DNA of 46,690 nt. Origin: Serratia proteamaculans. GTDB lineage: Bacteria > Pseudomonadota > Gammaproteobacteria > Enterobacterales > Enterobacteriaceae. Made by a program: the position numbers and the translations under genes. The stretch is from NCBI RefSeq assembly GCF_008830365.1, contig NZ_WBKI01000012.1, positions 1-46,690 of the forward strand, written 5' to 3'. Shown one piece after another: positions 1-7,823 of the stretch (position 1 is the stretch's first letter; every line of letters begins with the position of its first letter). Under the pieces are notes generated by a model that worked only from the letters and a program-made list of their open reading frames with translations, had not been told where the DNA came from and did not search any database.

Positions 1-2
1 TC

Positions 3-215
3 AATCTTGCCATGGGGCGCGCGGATTTATTCCCAGAAACGCCGGTAGCGGTGAGAGGGTTTAAGCGCGTCATAGACGAGCAGGCGTGGACAATTACTAA
101 GGTGACCCATTCACTCAGCAATAGCGGTTATACGACGGCACTAGAGCTAGAGGTTAAGCTTTCCGATGTGGAGTATGAAGAGGAAAACAAACAGGATAGA
201 ATTAATAATAATTAA
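3..215 (+). CDS. D: P2-like phage late control/tail protein D (3' end only)
   Basis: This is the C-terminal part of the P2 gpD family, a baseplate/tail hub protein of contractile-tailed phages. The reading frame is open from the window edge and runs through the family's characteristic ending (ETPVAVRGFKRVIDEQAW, then a TKVTHSLSNSGYTT-like segment) to a stop at 215, so the start lies outside the window. In P2-like genomes D is the last late tail gene and is followed by ogr, exactly as here. It is identified from remembered family sequence. Whether the upstream prophage is complete cannot be judged from this fragment. Confidence 0.85.
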   Translation, partial: NLAMGRADLFPETPVAVRGFKRVIDEQAWTITKVTHSLSNSGYTTALELEVKLSDVEYEEENKQDRINNN

Positions 216-279
216 TTGATATTAAAGGAAAAAAGACTAAAATCATCTTATCAATGTTGACGTGTCGAGGTGATAAATT

Positions 280-498
280 ATGTTTCATTGCAATATTTGC
301 GGAACTGCTGCACATGCTCGTTCAAGCCGTTATCTCAGCGAGAATACAAAGGAGCGTTACCACCAGTGCCAGAACATCAATTGCAGCCATACATTTGTCA
401 CCATGGAAACCATTGAACGCACCATTATGAAACCCGGCCATGTGGTTCCGGTGATGCCTCACCCGACCCATTACGGCCAGCAAAGCATGTTGATGTAG
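280..498 (+). CDS. ogr: Ogr/Delta-family zinc-finger activator of phage late genes
   Basis: The 72-residue product has the Ogr layout: an N-terminal CxxC (residues 4 and 7), a second cysteine pair near residues 30 and 35 (CQNINC), and the conserved KERYHQC stretch between them. Ogr proteins bind zinc through these cysteines and activate the late promoters of P2-like phages together with host RNA polymerase alpha. A good ribosome binding site (GAGGTGAT) precedes the ATG. It lies 64 bp after the D stop, is the last phage gene before the chromosome, and is followed at once by a strong terminator. Confidence 0.93.
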   Translation: MFHCNICGTAAHARSSRYLSENTKERYHQCQNINCSHTFVTMETIERTIMKPGHVVPVMPHPTHYGQQSMLM

Positions 499-510
499 CT
501 AAAGCGAAGA

Positions 511-537
511 ATCCCCGGAAATCCGGGGATTTTTTTC
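511..537 (+). terminator. Intrinsic terminator after ogr
   Basis: Arms ATCCCCGG and CCGGGGAT enclose a 4-base loop and are followed by seven T residues. It ends the prophage late-control transcript just short of the chromosomal junction. Confidence 0.9.
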
Positions 538-539
538 GA

Positions 540-624
540 CGTGGTCAATGTGTGGACATTGATAGAGATAATTCCTTTTATCTCATAAAGATAAGTGCTA
601 GATACGGGCACCATCCCTGTCTTC
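540..624. other. Candidate right prophage attachment region (attR)
   Basis: In P2-like phages attP lies between ogr and int, so the right junction should fall just beyond the ogr terminator. This gene-free stretch runs from the ogr terminator to the terminator in front of fieF. The core repeat cannot be fixed because the left junction is outside the window. In E. coli the gene before fieF is cpxP, so insertion between cpxP and fieF is the likely arrangement (inference). Confidence 0.4.
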
Positions 625-651
625 CCCCGCCATGATGGCGGGGTTTTTTTT
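625..651 (+). terminator. Intrinsic terminator upstream of fieF
   Basis: Arms CCCCGCC and GGCGGGG around ATGAT are followed by eight T residues. No gene ends directly before it on this side. It may be the original terminator of the chromosomal gene upstream of fieF (cpxP in E. coli), now separated from that gene by the prophage. Confidence 0.85.
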
Positions 652-701
652 GTCCATCATTCCGCTATATTGACCCCCTCAACGTTTAACCGGGATGGGT
701 T

Positions 702-1604
702 ATGGAACCGCAATATGCGCGTCTGGTGAAATCCGCTGCGTTAGCTGCCACCGCATTGGCCTCCATACTGTTAATGATCAAAATTGTCGCCTGGTACCAC
801 ACCGGTTCGGTGAGCTTGCTGGCGGCGTTGGTGGATTCTTTGGTGGATATTGCCGCATCGCTGACTAATCTGCTGGTGGTGCGTTATTCGCTGCAGCCAG
901 CTGACGAGGAACATACTTTCGGGCACGGTAAGGCCGAGTCATTGGCTGCGCTGGCACAAAGCATGTTTATTTCCGGCTCGGCCCTGTTTCTGTTCCTGAC
1001 GGGTTTCCAACATCTGTACTCCCCGGAAACGCTACGTGATCCCGGTATTGGTATTGCCGTGACGGTGGTGGCTTTGTTCAGCACCTTGCTCTTGGTCACA
1101 TACCAGCGTTGGGTGGTAAGAAAAACCCGCAGTCAGGCGGTGCGAGCAGATATGCTGCATTATCAGTCAGATGTCATGATGAATGGTGCTATTCTTATAG
1201 CGCTTGCGCTAAGCTGGTACGGTTTTCAACGGGCGGATGCGCTGTTTGCATTGGGCATTGGCGTCTACATTCTTTATAGCGCGTTGCGGATGGGTCATGA
1301 GGCGGTGCAATCGCTGCTGGACAGGGCATTGCCGGACGATGAACGTCAGGCGATCATCGATGTGGTTTCTTCCTGGCCAGGGGTGAAAGGTGCGCACGAT
1401 TTGCGCACCCGCCAGTCCGGTCCGACGCGTTTTATCCAGTTGCATCTGGAGATGGACGATGCGCTGCCACTGATGCAGGCACATCTTTTGGCCGAGCAGG
1501 TGGAACAGGCATTGTTGCATCGTTTCCCCGGTGCGGATGTCCTCATCCATCAGGATCCCTGTTCCGTGGTACCAGAGGGGCGGCAGGGGCGTTGGGAGCT
1601 ATAA
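702..1604 (+). CDS. fieF: Ferrous-iron/zinc efflux transporter FieF (CDF family)
   Basis: This 300-residue cation diffusion facilitator of the inner membrane exports Fe(II) and Zn(II) in exchange for protons. The residues known from E. coli YiiP are all present at the same numbers: Asp45, Asp49, His153 and Asp157 form the transport site, and Asp68, His71 and His75 form the second site. Six hydrophobic segments precede a cytosolic C-terminal domain of about 90 residues with the His-rich metal contacts of the family. Length equals that of E. coli. The gene keeps its usual place upstream of pfkA. The ribosome binding site (GGGATGGG) is only moderate. Confidence 0.96.
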   Translation: MEPQYARLVKSAALAATALASILLMIKIVAWYHTGSVSLLAALVDSLVDIAASLTNLLVVRYSLQPADEEHTFGHGKAESLAALAQSMFISGSALFLFLTGFQHLYSPETLRDPGIGIAVTVVALFSTLLLVTYQRWVVRKTRSQAVRADMLHYQSDVMMNGAILIALALSWYGFQRADALFALGIGVYILYSALRMGHEAVQSLLDRALPDDERQAIIDVVSSWPGVKGAHDLRTRQSGPTRFIQLHLEMDDALPLMQAHLLAEQVEQALLHRFPGADVLIHQDPCSVVPEGRQGRWEL

Positions 1605-1707
1605 TCAATGCAGGGCCGGTGAGAACAGTGCTGCGGTTAGCTCACAGTGCCATGGTGGTTTTTTACCGCAATATTGCGTGACTTGAATCAATTCAGCTGG
1701 GTGTTTT

Positions 1708-1716
1708 TGTTATAAT
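1708..1716 (+). promoter_or_regulatory. Extended -10 promoter element for pfkA
   Basis: TGTTATAAT is a perfect extended -10 (TGn plus TATAAT) about 107 bp upstream of the pfkA start. No good -35 lies at the normal distance, which fits an extended -10 promoter. The remaining gap between fieF and pfkA shows nothing else I can name. Confidence 0.55.
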
Positions 1717-1822
1717 ATCCAGCAATAAGCCGTAAAGCTGGTTTTCTGCAGCCGGAGAGGTTTCAAGACAATCGGCGAATACAGAATTCTTAAGAAATTG
1801 CATCTACAGTTCAGAGGTAGTC

Positions 1823-2785
1823 ATGATCAAGAAAATCGGTGTACTGACAAGTGGCGGTGATTCGCCGGGTATGAACGCTGCGATCCGTGGCGTTGTGCGT
1901 GCTGCCCTTTCAGAGGGTCTGGAAGTTTTTGGTATTTACGATGGCTACCTTGGTTTGTACGAAGATCGCATGGAAAAATTGGACCGCTACAGCGTGTCCG
2001 ATATGATCAATCGCGGCGGCACCTTCCTCGGTTCGGCCCGTTTCCCGGAATTCAGAGACGACAGTGTACGTGCCAAGGCGATTGAAAACCTGAAAAATCG
2101 CGATATCGATGCGCTGGTGGTCATTGGCGGTGACGGCTCCTATATGGGTGCCAAACGCCTGACGGAAGAGGGTTTCCCTTGTATCGGTCTGCCTGGCACT
2201 ATCGATAACGACGTGGCCGGTACTGACTACACCATTGGCTATTTCACTGCGCTTGAAACCGTGGTGGAAGCGATTGACCGGTTGCGCGATACCTCATCCT
2301 CACATCAGCGTATTTCCATCGTTGAAGTGATGGGACGTTATTGCGGCGATCTGACGCTGGCGGCGGCTATCGCCGGTGGTTGCGAGTTCATCGTGTTGCC
2401 TGAGATTGAGTTCAACCGCGAAGATTTGGTGTGTGAAATCAAGGCTGGCATCGACAAAGGTAAAAAACACGCGATCGTGGCGATCACCGAACACATCTGC
2501 GATATCGATGAGTTGGCGCGCCATATCGAGCAAGAAACCAAGCGTGAAACCCGCGCCACCGTGTTGGGTCATATTCAGCGCGGCGGTTCGCCGGTAGCTT
2601 ACGACCGCATTCTGGCTTCCCGCATGGGCGCTTACGCTATCGAGCTGTTGTTGCAGGGCTACGGTGGTCGCTGTGTCGGTATCCAAAACGAGAAGATGGT
2701 GCATCACGACATCATCGATGCGATCGAAAACATGAAGCGTCCCTTCAAGGGCGACTGGCTGGAAACGGCGAAAAAACTCTACTGA
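1823..2785 (+). CDS. pfkA: ATP-dependent 6-phosphofructokinase I
   Basis: This enzyme phosphorylates fructose 6-phosphate to fructose 1,6-bisphosphate, the committed step of glycolysis, as a cytosolic tetramer regulated by ADP/GDP and PEP. The 320-residue protein has the ATP-binding [10 protein letters not shown] (residues 11-20), GGDGSYMGA (102-110), and the catalytic PGTIDND loop with Asp128 as base (Asp127 in Met-less numbering). The substrate-binding MGRYCGDL and RGGSP segments are also present. An AGAGGTAG ribosome binding site supports the ATG. It is transcribed alone, with its own promoter and terminator, in the usual fieF-pfkA-sbp order. Confidence 0.98.
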   Translation: MIKKIGVLTSGGDSPGMNAAIRGVVRAALSEGLEVFGIYDGYLGLYEDRMEKLDRYSVSDMINRGGTFLGSARFPEFRDDSVRAKAIENLKNRDIDALVVIGGDGSYMGAKRLTEEGFPCIGLPGTIDNDVAGTDYTIGYFTALETVVEAIDRLRDTSSSHQRISIVEVMGRYCGDLTLAAAIAGGCEFIVLPEIEFNREDLVCEIKAGIDKGKKHAIVAITEHICDIDELARHIEQETKRETRATVLGHIQRGGSPVAYDRILASRMGAYAIELLLQGYGGRCVGIQNEKMVHHDIIDAIENMKRPFKGDWLETAKKLY

Positions 2786-2808
2786 TCCCGTTTTAATTCA
2801 GGCAATAG

Positions 2809-2835
2809 AAGCCTCCGCATGCGGAGGCTTTTTTT
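2809..2835 (+). terminator. Intrinsic terminator of pfkA
   Basis: A near-perfect palindrome, AAGCCTCCGC/GCGGAGGCTT, is followed by a T run, 24 bp past the pfkA stop. Confidence 0.93.
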
Positions 2836-2973
2836 ATCCCCTGCAGTAGATATATTCCATAATCGTCTAGCCCAACATTTTTTATTCTTTAATTGATAGG
2901 GGAGTTTCTGGCAGGCTCTGATGCTAAATCAACCGATTGAGGTTGCGATTATTTTTCCTGGGAGAGCGAGTCG

Positions 2974-3969
2974 ATGCGTATGCGTAAATGGGGTGTAGGT
3001 CTGACAATCATGCTGCTGGCGTCTGGTGCCATGGCGAAAGATATCCAATTGCTGAACGTTTCATACGACCCGACGCGTGAATTCTATCAGGAATATAACA
3101 CCGCATTCGGTAAATACTGGCAGCAACAGACCGGCGATAAAGTCACTGTACGCCAGTCGCATGGCGGTTCAGGCAAGCAGGCGACCTCAGTCATTAACGG
3201 CATTGAGGCCGACGTGGTGACACTGGCGCTGGCTTATGACGTGGATGCTATCGCCGAGCGCGGACGCATTGATAAAGAGTGGATCAAACGCCTGCCGGAT
3301 AACTCGGCACCTTACACCTCGACCATTGTGTTCCTGGTGCGAAAAGGCAACCCAAAACAAATTCACGACTGGGCCGATTTGATTAAACCGGGTGTCTCGG
3401 TGATTACTCCGAACCCGAAAACCTCCGGCGGTGCACGCTGGAACTATCTGGCTGCCTGGGGTTACGCGCTGCATCAGAACAATAACGACCAGGCCAAGGC
3501 GCAGGAGTTCGTTAAAAACCTGTATAAGAACGTCGAAGTGTTGGACTCCGGTGCGCGCGGCTCAACCAATACTTTCGTTGAACGTGGTATCGGCGATGTG
3601 TTGATCGCCTGGGAAAACGAAGCGCTGCTGGCGGAAAAAGAGCTGGGCAAGGACAAGTTTGAAATTATCACCCCGAGTGAATCGATTCTGGCTGAGCCGA
3701 CCGTGTCGGTGGTGGATAAGGTGGTTGATAAGCGCGGTACCCGTGATATCGCTACGGCTTACCTGAAGTATTTGTATACGCCAGAAGGGCAAACCATCGC
3801 GGCGAAAAACTATTACCGTCCACGTGATGCGGCAGTGGCGGCCAAGTTTACCGACCAGTTCCCGAAACTGAAGTTGTTCACCGTGGATGATACTTTCGGT
3901 GGCTGGACTCAGGCGCAGAAGGTGCACTTTGCCACTGGTGGCGTGTTCGACGAAATCAGCAAGCGTTGA
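2974..3969 (+). CDS. sbp: Periplasmic sulfate-binding protein
   Basis: This is the substrate-binding subunit that delivers sulfate to the CysTWA ABC importer. The 331-residue precursor starts with a basic n-region (MRMRKWG), a hydrophobic core and an Ala-Met-Ala cleavage site near residue 21. The mature protein begins [17 protein letters not shown], typical of Sbp. SHGGSGKQ and the RGSTNTF and [10 protein letters not shown] segments are the family's sulfate-contacting loops. The transporter genes are not nearby, as in E. coli, where sbp also stands alone next to pfkA. CysB control is expected from the family, but I could not define a site in the 138-bp leader. The cdh gene that follows sbp in E. 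coli is absent. Confidence 0.96.
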   Translation: MRMRKWGVGLTIMLLASGAMAKDIQLLNVSYDPTREFYQEYNTAFGKYWQQQTGDKVTVRQSHGGSGKQATSVINGIEADVVTLALAYDVDAIAERGRIDKEWIKRLPDNSAPYTSTIVFLVRKGNPKQIHDWADLIKPGVSVITPNPKTSGGARWNYLAAWGYALHQNNNDQAKAQEFVKNLYKNVEVLDSGARGSTNTFVERGIGDVLIAWENEALLAEKELGKDKFEIITPSESILAEPTVSVVDKVVDKRGTRDIATAYLKYLYTPEGQTIAAKNYYRPRDAAVAAKFTDQFPKLKLFTVDDTFGGWTQAQKVHFATGGVFDEISKR

Positions 3970-3984
3970 TGCCGAATGGCAGCA

Positions 3985-4013
3985 ATAAAAAAACCCCGGC
4001 TTGCCGGGGTTTT
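3985..4013. terminator. Bidirectional terminator between sbp and tpiA
   Basis: AACCCCGGC and GCCGGGGTT around a 2-base loop are flanked by an A run on the left and a T run on the right. It can therefore serve both convergent genes. Confidence 0.9.
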
Positions 4014-4035
4014 GTCATTTATAAGCCGAGTGAAA

Positions 4036-4803
4036 TCAGGCTTTTTTAGCAGCAGCAGCGGCTTTGACGATCACGGCGAAAGCATCGGCTTTCAGTGATG
4101 CGCCGCCAACCAGCGCGCCGTCGATATCCGGCTGGGTGAACAGCTCGGCGGCATTCTTGTCGTTCACGGAGCCACCGTACTGGATGATCACTTCTGCAGC
4201 CACGGCTGCGTCCTGCTTGGCGATGTGATCGCGGATAAATTTGTGTACTGCCTGTGCTTGCGCAGGGGTAGCAGACTTACCGGTACCGATAGCCCAAATT
4301 GGCTCATAAGCGATAACCGCGCCTTTAAAGGCTTCAGCACCCTGGGTTTTCAGCACGGCGTCGATCTGGCGTGCACAAACTTCTTCGGTTTTACCCGCTT
4401 CGTTTTCTGCGTCAGTTTCACCGATGCACAGCACTGGGATCAGACCGGCAGCTTTCAGCACGGCAAATTTTTCGGCGATCGCAGCGTCAGTTTCTTTGTG
4501 GTAAGTGCGACGCTCGGAGTGGCCGATGATGATGTATTGAGCACCAACATCTTTCAGCATGTCGGCGGAAACTTCACCGGTGAATGCGCCGGACAGGTTC
4601 ACGTCTACGTTTTGGGCGCCCAGGGCAATGCGGCTGCCGGCCAGTGCGTGCTTGGCCTGGTCCAGATACATGACCGGTGGTGCGATAGCAACGCCACAAC
4701 CGTCAACGCTGCTCAGTTCATTGCGCAGCGCGGCGATCAGTTCGTTAACCATGTGAGTGCTGCCGTTGAGCTTCCAGTTACCCATAACTAATGGATGACG
4801 CAT
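4036..4803 (-). CDS. tpiA: Triosephosphate isomerase
   Basis: It interconverts dihydroxyacetone phosphate and glyceraldehyde 3-phosphate in glycolysis and gluconeogenesis. The 255-residue TIM barrel has all catalytic residues: Asn9 and Lys11 (GNWKLNGS), His95 (GHSERR), Glu167 ([11 protein letters not shown]), and the flexible loop 6 [10 protein letters not shown]. The Ala/Lys-rich tail (AAAAKKA) is also usual in enterobacteria. It is convergent with sbp and downstream of yiiQ on the same strand, with a 127-bp gap between them. The ribosome binding site GGAGGAAA fits the ATG. Confidence 0.98.
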   Translation of the reverse strand: MRHPLVMGNWKLNGSTHMVNELIAALRNELSSVDGCGVAIAPPVMYLDQAKHALAGSRIALGAQNVDVNLSGAFTGEVSADMLKDVGAQYIIIGHSERRTYHKETDAAIAEKFAVLKAAGLIPVLCIGETDAENEAGKTEEVCARQIDAVLKTQGAEAFKGAVIAYEPIWAIGTGKSATPAQAQAVHKFIRDHIAKQDAAVAAEVIIQYGGSVNDKNAAELFTQPDIDGALVGGASLKADAFAVIVKAAAAAKKA

Positions 4804-4845
4804 GTTTTTTCCTCCAACAAGGGAACGCGAGAGTCGAAATAACCA

Positions 4846-4860
4846 CTGCCGGACCGGCAG
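4846..4860 (-). terminator. Small GC-rich hairpin between yiiQ and tpiA
   Basis: CTGCCGG-A-CCGGCAG forms a perfect 7-bp stem. There is no clear T run, so it may be a weak yiiQ terminator or a leader structure of tpiA. Confidence 0.35.
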
Positions 4861-4930
4861 TTTACCTGCCCAACAGTATAGAGATGATTAAGCACGAAGG
4901 CTTTGCTTTTCGTCATTAAATAGCCAGCTG

Positions 4931-5542
4931 TTACGGCTCGGATAACGCCAGCTTAACCGGTTCAACAGCGAAAGTTATCCCTTTATCGCCGTTGTCTGCT
5001 ACCACATAACGGATTGCGCCGACCTGCTGTTGGTAGAAGCGTGAACCTTTGCCTTTTTCCAACAGGTTAGCCACTTTGCTCAGGCTTTTTTCCACCGTCA
5101 GCGCCGGTTCAAACTGGCGCATCAGTGCGGCCATATAACTGATGGCAATGATGCGGGCGGCCTTTTCTTCACTGCTCTGCTGCAGCGGCAGGTGGGTGAT
5201 CTGCAGCGTTTTGATTTTGCCGGTGCCTTTTTCCAGCGCGATGGAGGCGTAGAGATTTTCGTTCAACTTGCTGGCGGCACGCGTCAGCAACGGCGTATCG
5301 TCTTCTGCCGTTGCGATGGCACGAAATTCACCAATCGGCAGCGTTGGGTTGTCGCGGTTATATTTTTCGCGGAATTTTACTACCGTCAGATCAAACGTCG
5401 GCGCCCCGGCCAGCAGGTACGGCGCGGTGGGCGACGCACTGACGGCGGCATCCGGCGGATCGGCCCAGGCACTGCTGATACCCAACAACAGGCAGGCGAT
5501 GGCGATGGTTTTTCTCAGCATGGCATACGACATCAAGAACAA
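4931..5542 (-). CDS. yiiQ: YiiQ, periplasmic DUF1454 family protein
   Basis: This is a protein of unknown function conserved next to tpiA in enterobacteria. It starts with a signal peptide (Lys/Arg, then IAIACLLLGISSAWA, cleavage near Trp-Ala), so it is likely periplasmic. The mature part shares APYLLAGAPTFDLTV with E. coli YiiQ. The start is uncertain. A TTG at 5542 has a GGAG six bases upstream, while ATG codons at 5533 and 5521 lack good spacing. Starting at 5521 gives a cleaner signal peptide of the usual length. I keep the longest form. No catalytic motif is apparent. Confidence 0.85.
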   Translation of the reverse strand: MFLMSYAMLRKTIAIACLLLGISSAWADPPDAAVSASPTAPYLLAGAPTFDLTVVKFREKYNRDNPTLPIGEFRAIATAEDDTPLLTRAASKLNENLYASIALEKGTGKIKTLQITHLPLQQSSEEKAARIIAISYMAALMRQFEPALTVEKSLSKVANLLEKGKGSRFYQQQVGAIRYVVADNGDKGITFAVEPVKLALSEP

Positions 5543-5706
5543 AGATGGCTCCGATTAAAGCGATAACCGAGGGGGGTGTCAAAGATCCCGCGCCATTATC
5601 GCTTGCTGACAGGAAAGCTGTGCGTTACTCCGCGTAATGCAGGGCGGAAATCTTCGCCCTGCGGCGCCTATGTTACACTGCACGGCAGAATATGGGCAGG
5701 TTAACA

Positions 5707-6144
5707 ATGCAGGATTCAATGACAATACAACAGTGGTGCTTTTCGTTTAAGGGCCGAATTGGGCGGCGTGATTTCTGGATTTGGATGGTGTTATGGTTGT
5801 TGCTGATGGCGGTGGCTTTTTCTCTCGCCAGTCGTGAGTTGGTGGATATCCAGACCATTGCATTCTTTATCGTGGGGTTGCTGTGGCCGACGGCGGCAGT
5901 GCTGGTGAAACGGCTGCACGACCGCAACAAAGCAGGCTGGTGGGCGTTGTTGCTGATCCTGGCGTGGTTGCTGGCGGCGGGCAACTGGCAAATGCTGGCC
6001 CCGCTCTGGCAATGGGGCGTCGGGCGGTTTGTCCCGACGCTGATCATTGTGATGATGATGATCGATTTGGGCGCGTTTGTCGGCACGCCCGACACCAACC
6101 GTTTTGGCCCACCGGCCGAACCGGTGAAGTTCGGCGCGGACTGA
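5707..6144 (+). CDS. yiiR: YiiR, DUF805 inner-membrane protein
   Basis: A small membrane protein with the DUF805 opening (QWCFSFKGRIGRRDFWIW), three to four hydrophobic segments and the KRLHDRNKAGWW motif of the family between membrane helices two and three. Function is unknown. ATG codons occur at 5692, 5707 and 5719. I chose 5707 because GCAGG lies about six bases upstream. The 5719 start matches the E. coli N-terminus (MT-QQW) and is also possible. It is convergent with fpr, leaving only 9 bp between stops, so the E. coli uspD gene is missing here. Confidence 0.88.
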   Translation: MQDSMTIQQWCFSFKGRIGRRDFWIWMVLWLLLMAVAFSLASRELVDIQTIAFFIVGLLWPTAAVLVKRLHDRNKAGWWALLLILAWLLAAGNWQMLAPLWQWGVGRFVPTLIIVMMMIDLGAFVGTPDTNRFGPPAEPVKFGAD

Positions 6145-6153
6145 GGTAACTGC

Positions 6154-6900
6154 TTACCAGTATTGTTCGCTGGTGATATGGCCCGGCTTGCGGCGCAGGT
6201 GCTTGCGCATCTGCCGCTGATCTTTCAGCGTTTGTTGGGTATCTCGCACCATTTGCGGGTTACCGCACAGCATGACGTGGTCAGTTTCAGCATCGAGGGG
6301 TAATCCCACCGCCGCTTCCAGCCGGCCATCCTCGATCAGCGCCGGCACGCGGCCCGTCAGTGAGCCGCTGACTTCTTCGCGACTAACGATAGTCTGAATG
6401 CGCAGTTTGCCGTTGTAGCGCTGCTGTAATTGTTGCATCAGCGGCAGGTAGCTGAGATCGCGCGCAAAGCGGGTGGCATGTACCAGCACCAGGTTTTTGA
6501 AACGCTCTAGGTCTTTGCCTTCCTGCAGCATCGACAGGTAAGGGCCAATCGCGGTACCGGTCGCCAACATCCACAGGGTGTCGCATTCAGGCACTTCTTC
6601 CAGCACGAAAAATCCGGCGGCCTCTTTGGTCACCATCACTTCCGACCCCGGCTGCAGCTGATTGAGGCGTGGGCTCAGTTTACCTTCCGGCACGGTAACC
6701 AGATAAAACTCCAGATTTGGGTCACTGGGAGCGTTGACGTAGGAATAGGCGCGTTGCACGCGTTCGCCGTCAATTTCCAGCGCCAGTTTGGCAAATTGCC
6801 CGGCGGTAAAAGGAGCAATGGGGGCATGGACGGTAATGCTGAACAGCCCGTCTGTCCATTGCGTGACTTGCGTAACCTTGCCATTAACCCAGTCAGCCAT
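6154..6900 (-). CDS. fpr: Flavodoxin/ferredoxin-NADP(+) reductase
   Basis: This FAD enzyme moves electrons between NADPH and flavodoxin or ferredoxin, supporting Fe-S enzymes and radical-SAM reactions. The 248-residue protein has the FAD-binding RAYSYVNAP (near residues 50-58), the NADP-binding GTAIGPYLSML, the CGNPQMV segment, and the aromatic C-terminus ending EQYW that stacks on FAD, typical of the bacterial subclass. It starts 3 bp after the stop of a SufR-like regulator gene on the same strand, so the two are almost surely cotranscribed. In E. coli fpr belongs to the SoxRS regulon and has no such neighbour. Confidence 0.96.
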   Translation of the reverse strand: MADWVNGKVTQVTQWTDGLFSITVHAPIAPFTAGQFAKLALEIDGERVQRAYSYVNAPSDPNLEFYLVTVPEGKLSPRLNQLQPGSEVMVTKEAAGFFVLEEVPECDTLWMLATGTAIGPYLSMLQEGKDLERFKNLVLVHATRFARDLSYLPLMQQLQQRYNGKLRIQTIVSREEVSGSLTGRVPALIEDGRLEAAVGLPLDAETDHVMLCGNPQMVRDTQQTLKDQRQMRKHLRRKPGHITSEQYW

Positions 6901-6903
6901 ACT

Positions 6904-7527
6904 CTAAAGCTCCAATCGTCGAATCAAATAAGCGCAATGTCGTGAACCGGAAATAGCGTGCGCAGTACGCTCTATGTGATAGCCGTGGCCAAACAAACGG
7001 TTAAACAGTTGCAGCTCCGAGTTGCACAGGCTACTGCAGGCGGTGGCCGCCACGCCGATCGGGCAGTGGTTTTCCACCAGTAACATGCCCAGCGGATGCT
7101 CAACCAGTTCGGCCATGTAGCCATCATGCTGCCGCAGACGCACCAGTCGGGTGAGTTTGGCCTGATGGCAGGTTTCCTCTGACAGCTCTTCGGCATAGCG
7201 CTGATAAAGCTTGTCTTCGCGCGCATTCAGTAGCTGCTCCACCTCTTCAGCGCCAAACAGCTGATGGGCAGATCCCAACATCTCCGCCGCCAGCCGATCG
7301 TGGCCATTGGCAAACTGGGCGTGGCCCTGATGGGTCAGCGACCAGTAACGGGTGGGGCGACCTACTTTGGTACGCGCTTCCTCGTAATCAACCAGCTCAC
7401 GTTTCTCCAGGGATTGCAGATGCTGACGGATACCCATGGGAGTGATGTCCAGACGCTCAGCCAGCATTTTGGCTGAATGTGGCCCCAGGGTTTTTAACTG
7501 CAATAAAATCAGCTCTGTTGTTTTCAT
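6904..7527 (-). CDS. SufR-like winged-helix regulator with putative Fe-S cysteines
   Basis: The N-terminal 60 residues form a winged helix (TPMGIRQHLQSLEKRELV, then VGRPTRYWSLT). The C-terminal domain carries ENHCPI (Cys155), ACSSLC (Cys164, Cys168) and GSRHCAY (Cys198). This is the layout of SufR, the cyanobacterial [4Fe-4S] repressor of suf genes. The 13-residue step from Cys155 to Cys168, followed by 30 to Cys198, is close to the spacing I recall for SufR's ligands. An extra Cys120 is present. It is the first gene of a two-gene unit with fpr (3-bp gap), so a natural role is Fe-S or redox control of the NADPH reductase. Cluster binding and the target are inferences; the exact family name is uncertain. 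Confidence 0.78.
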   Translation of the reverse strand: MKTTELILLQLKTLGPHSAKMLAERLDITPMGIRQHLQSLEKRELVDYEEARTKVGRPTRYWSLTHQGHAQFANGHDRLAAEMLGSAHQLFGAEEVEQLLNAREDKLYQRYAEELSEETCHQAKLTRLVRLRQHDGYMAELVEHPLGMLLVENHCPIGVAATACSSLCNSELQLFNRLFGHGYHIERTAHAISGSRHCAYLIRRLEL

Positions 7528-7595
7528 AAACCCAATCCCTATGGTGTTATTTTATTTCAAGATGATGAAAATAATTATCGATTAAATGCTAAAGC

Positions 7596-7613
7596 CAAAC
7601 TATTGAAAGTTTG
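7596..7613. promoter_or_regulatory. Inverted repeat, candidate operator of the SufR-like regulator
   Basis: CAAACT-N6-AGTTTG is a perfect 6-bp inverted repeat about 70 bp upstream of the regulator start, in the 296-bp gap shared with divergent emrD. A TTGGCT that could be the regulator's -35 overlaps one arm. The form resembles the CAAC-N6-GTTG operator I recall for SufR. Nothing else distinct was seen in this gap. Confidence 0.45.
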
Positions 7614-7823
7614 CCATTTTTAACCCATAAGCGGTAGACGTACAGTTTAATTTACGAGGCTGGTTGGCTTTGCTGCCACTGTGACGGAGATCAATATCTG
7701 TCTGAAACTCGCTAAAAAAATCAAATTTGTTAGCTTATGCCGCCATAGAGGGCTGCTCGCCGTTCTGGCTGATTTTGGGGCCATACCGGGACGCTGTGAC
7801 GAGTTAATACGTTAACGAAGATA

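Noticed and set aside
1605-1822. Possible terminator after fieF around a TGGTGG plus T run (about 1650-1665)
   Set aside because: The stem is too weak and poorly paired to support a call.
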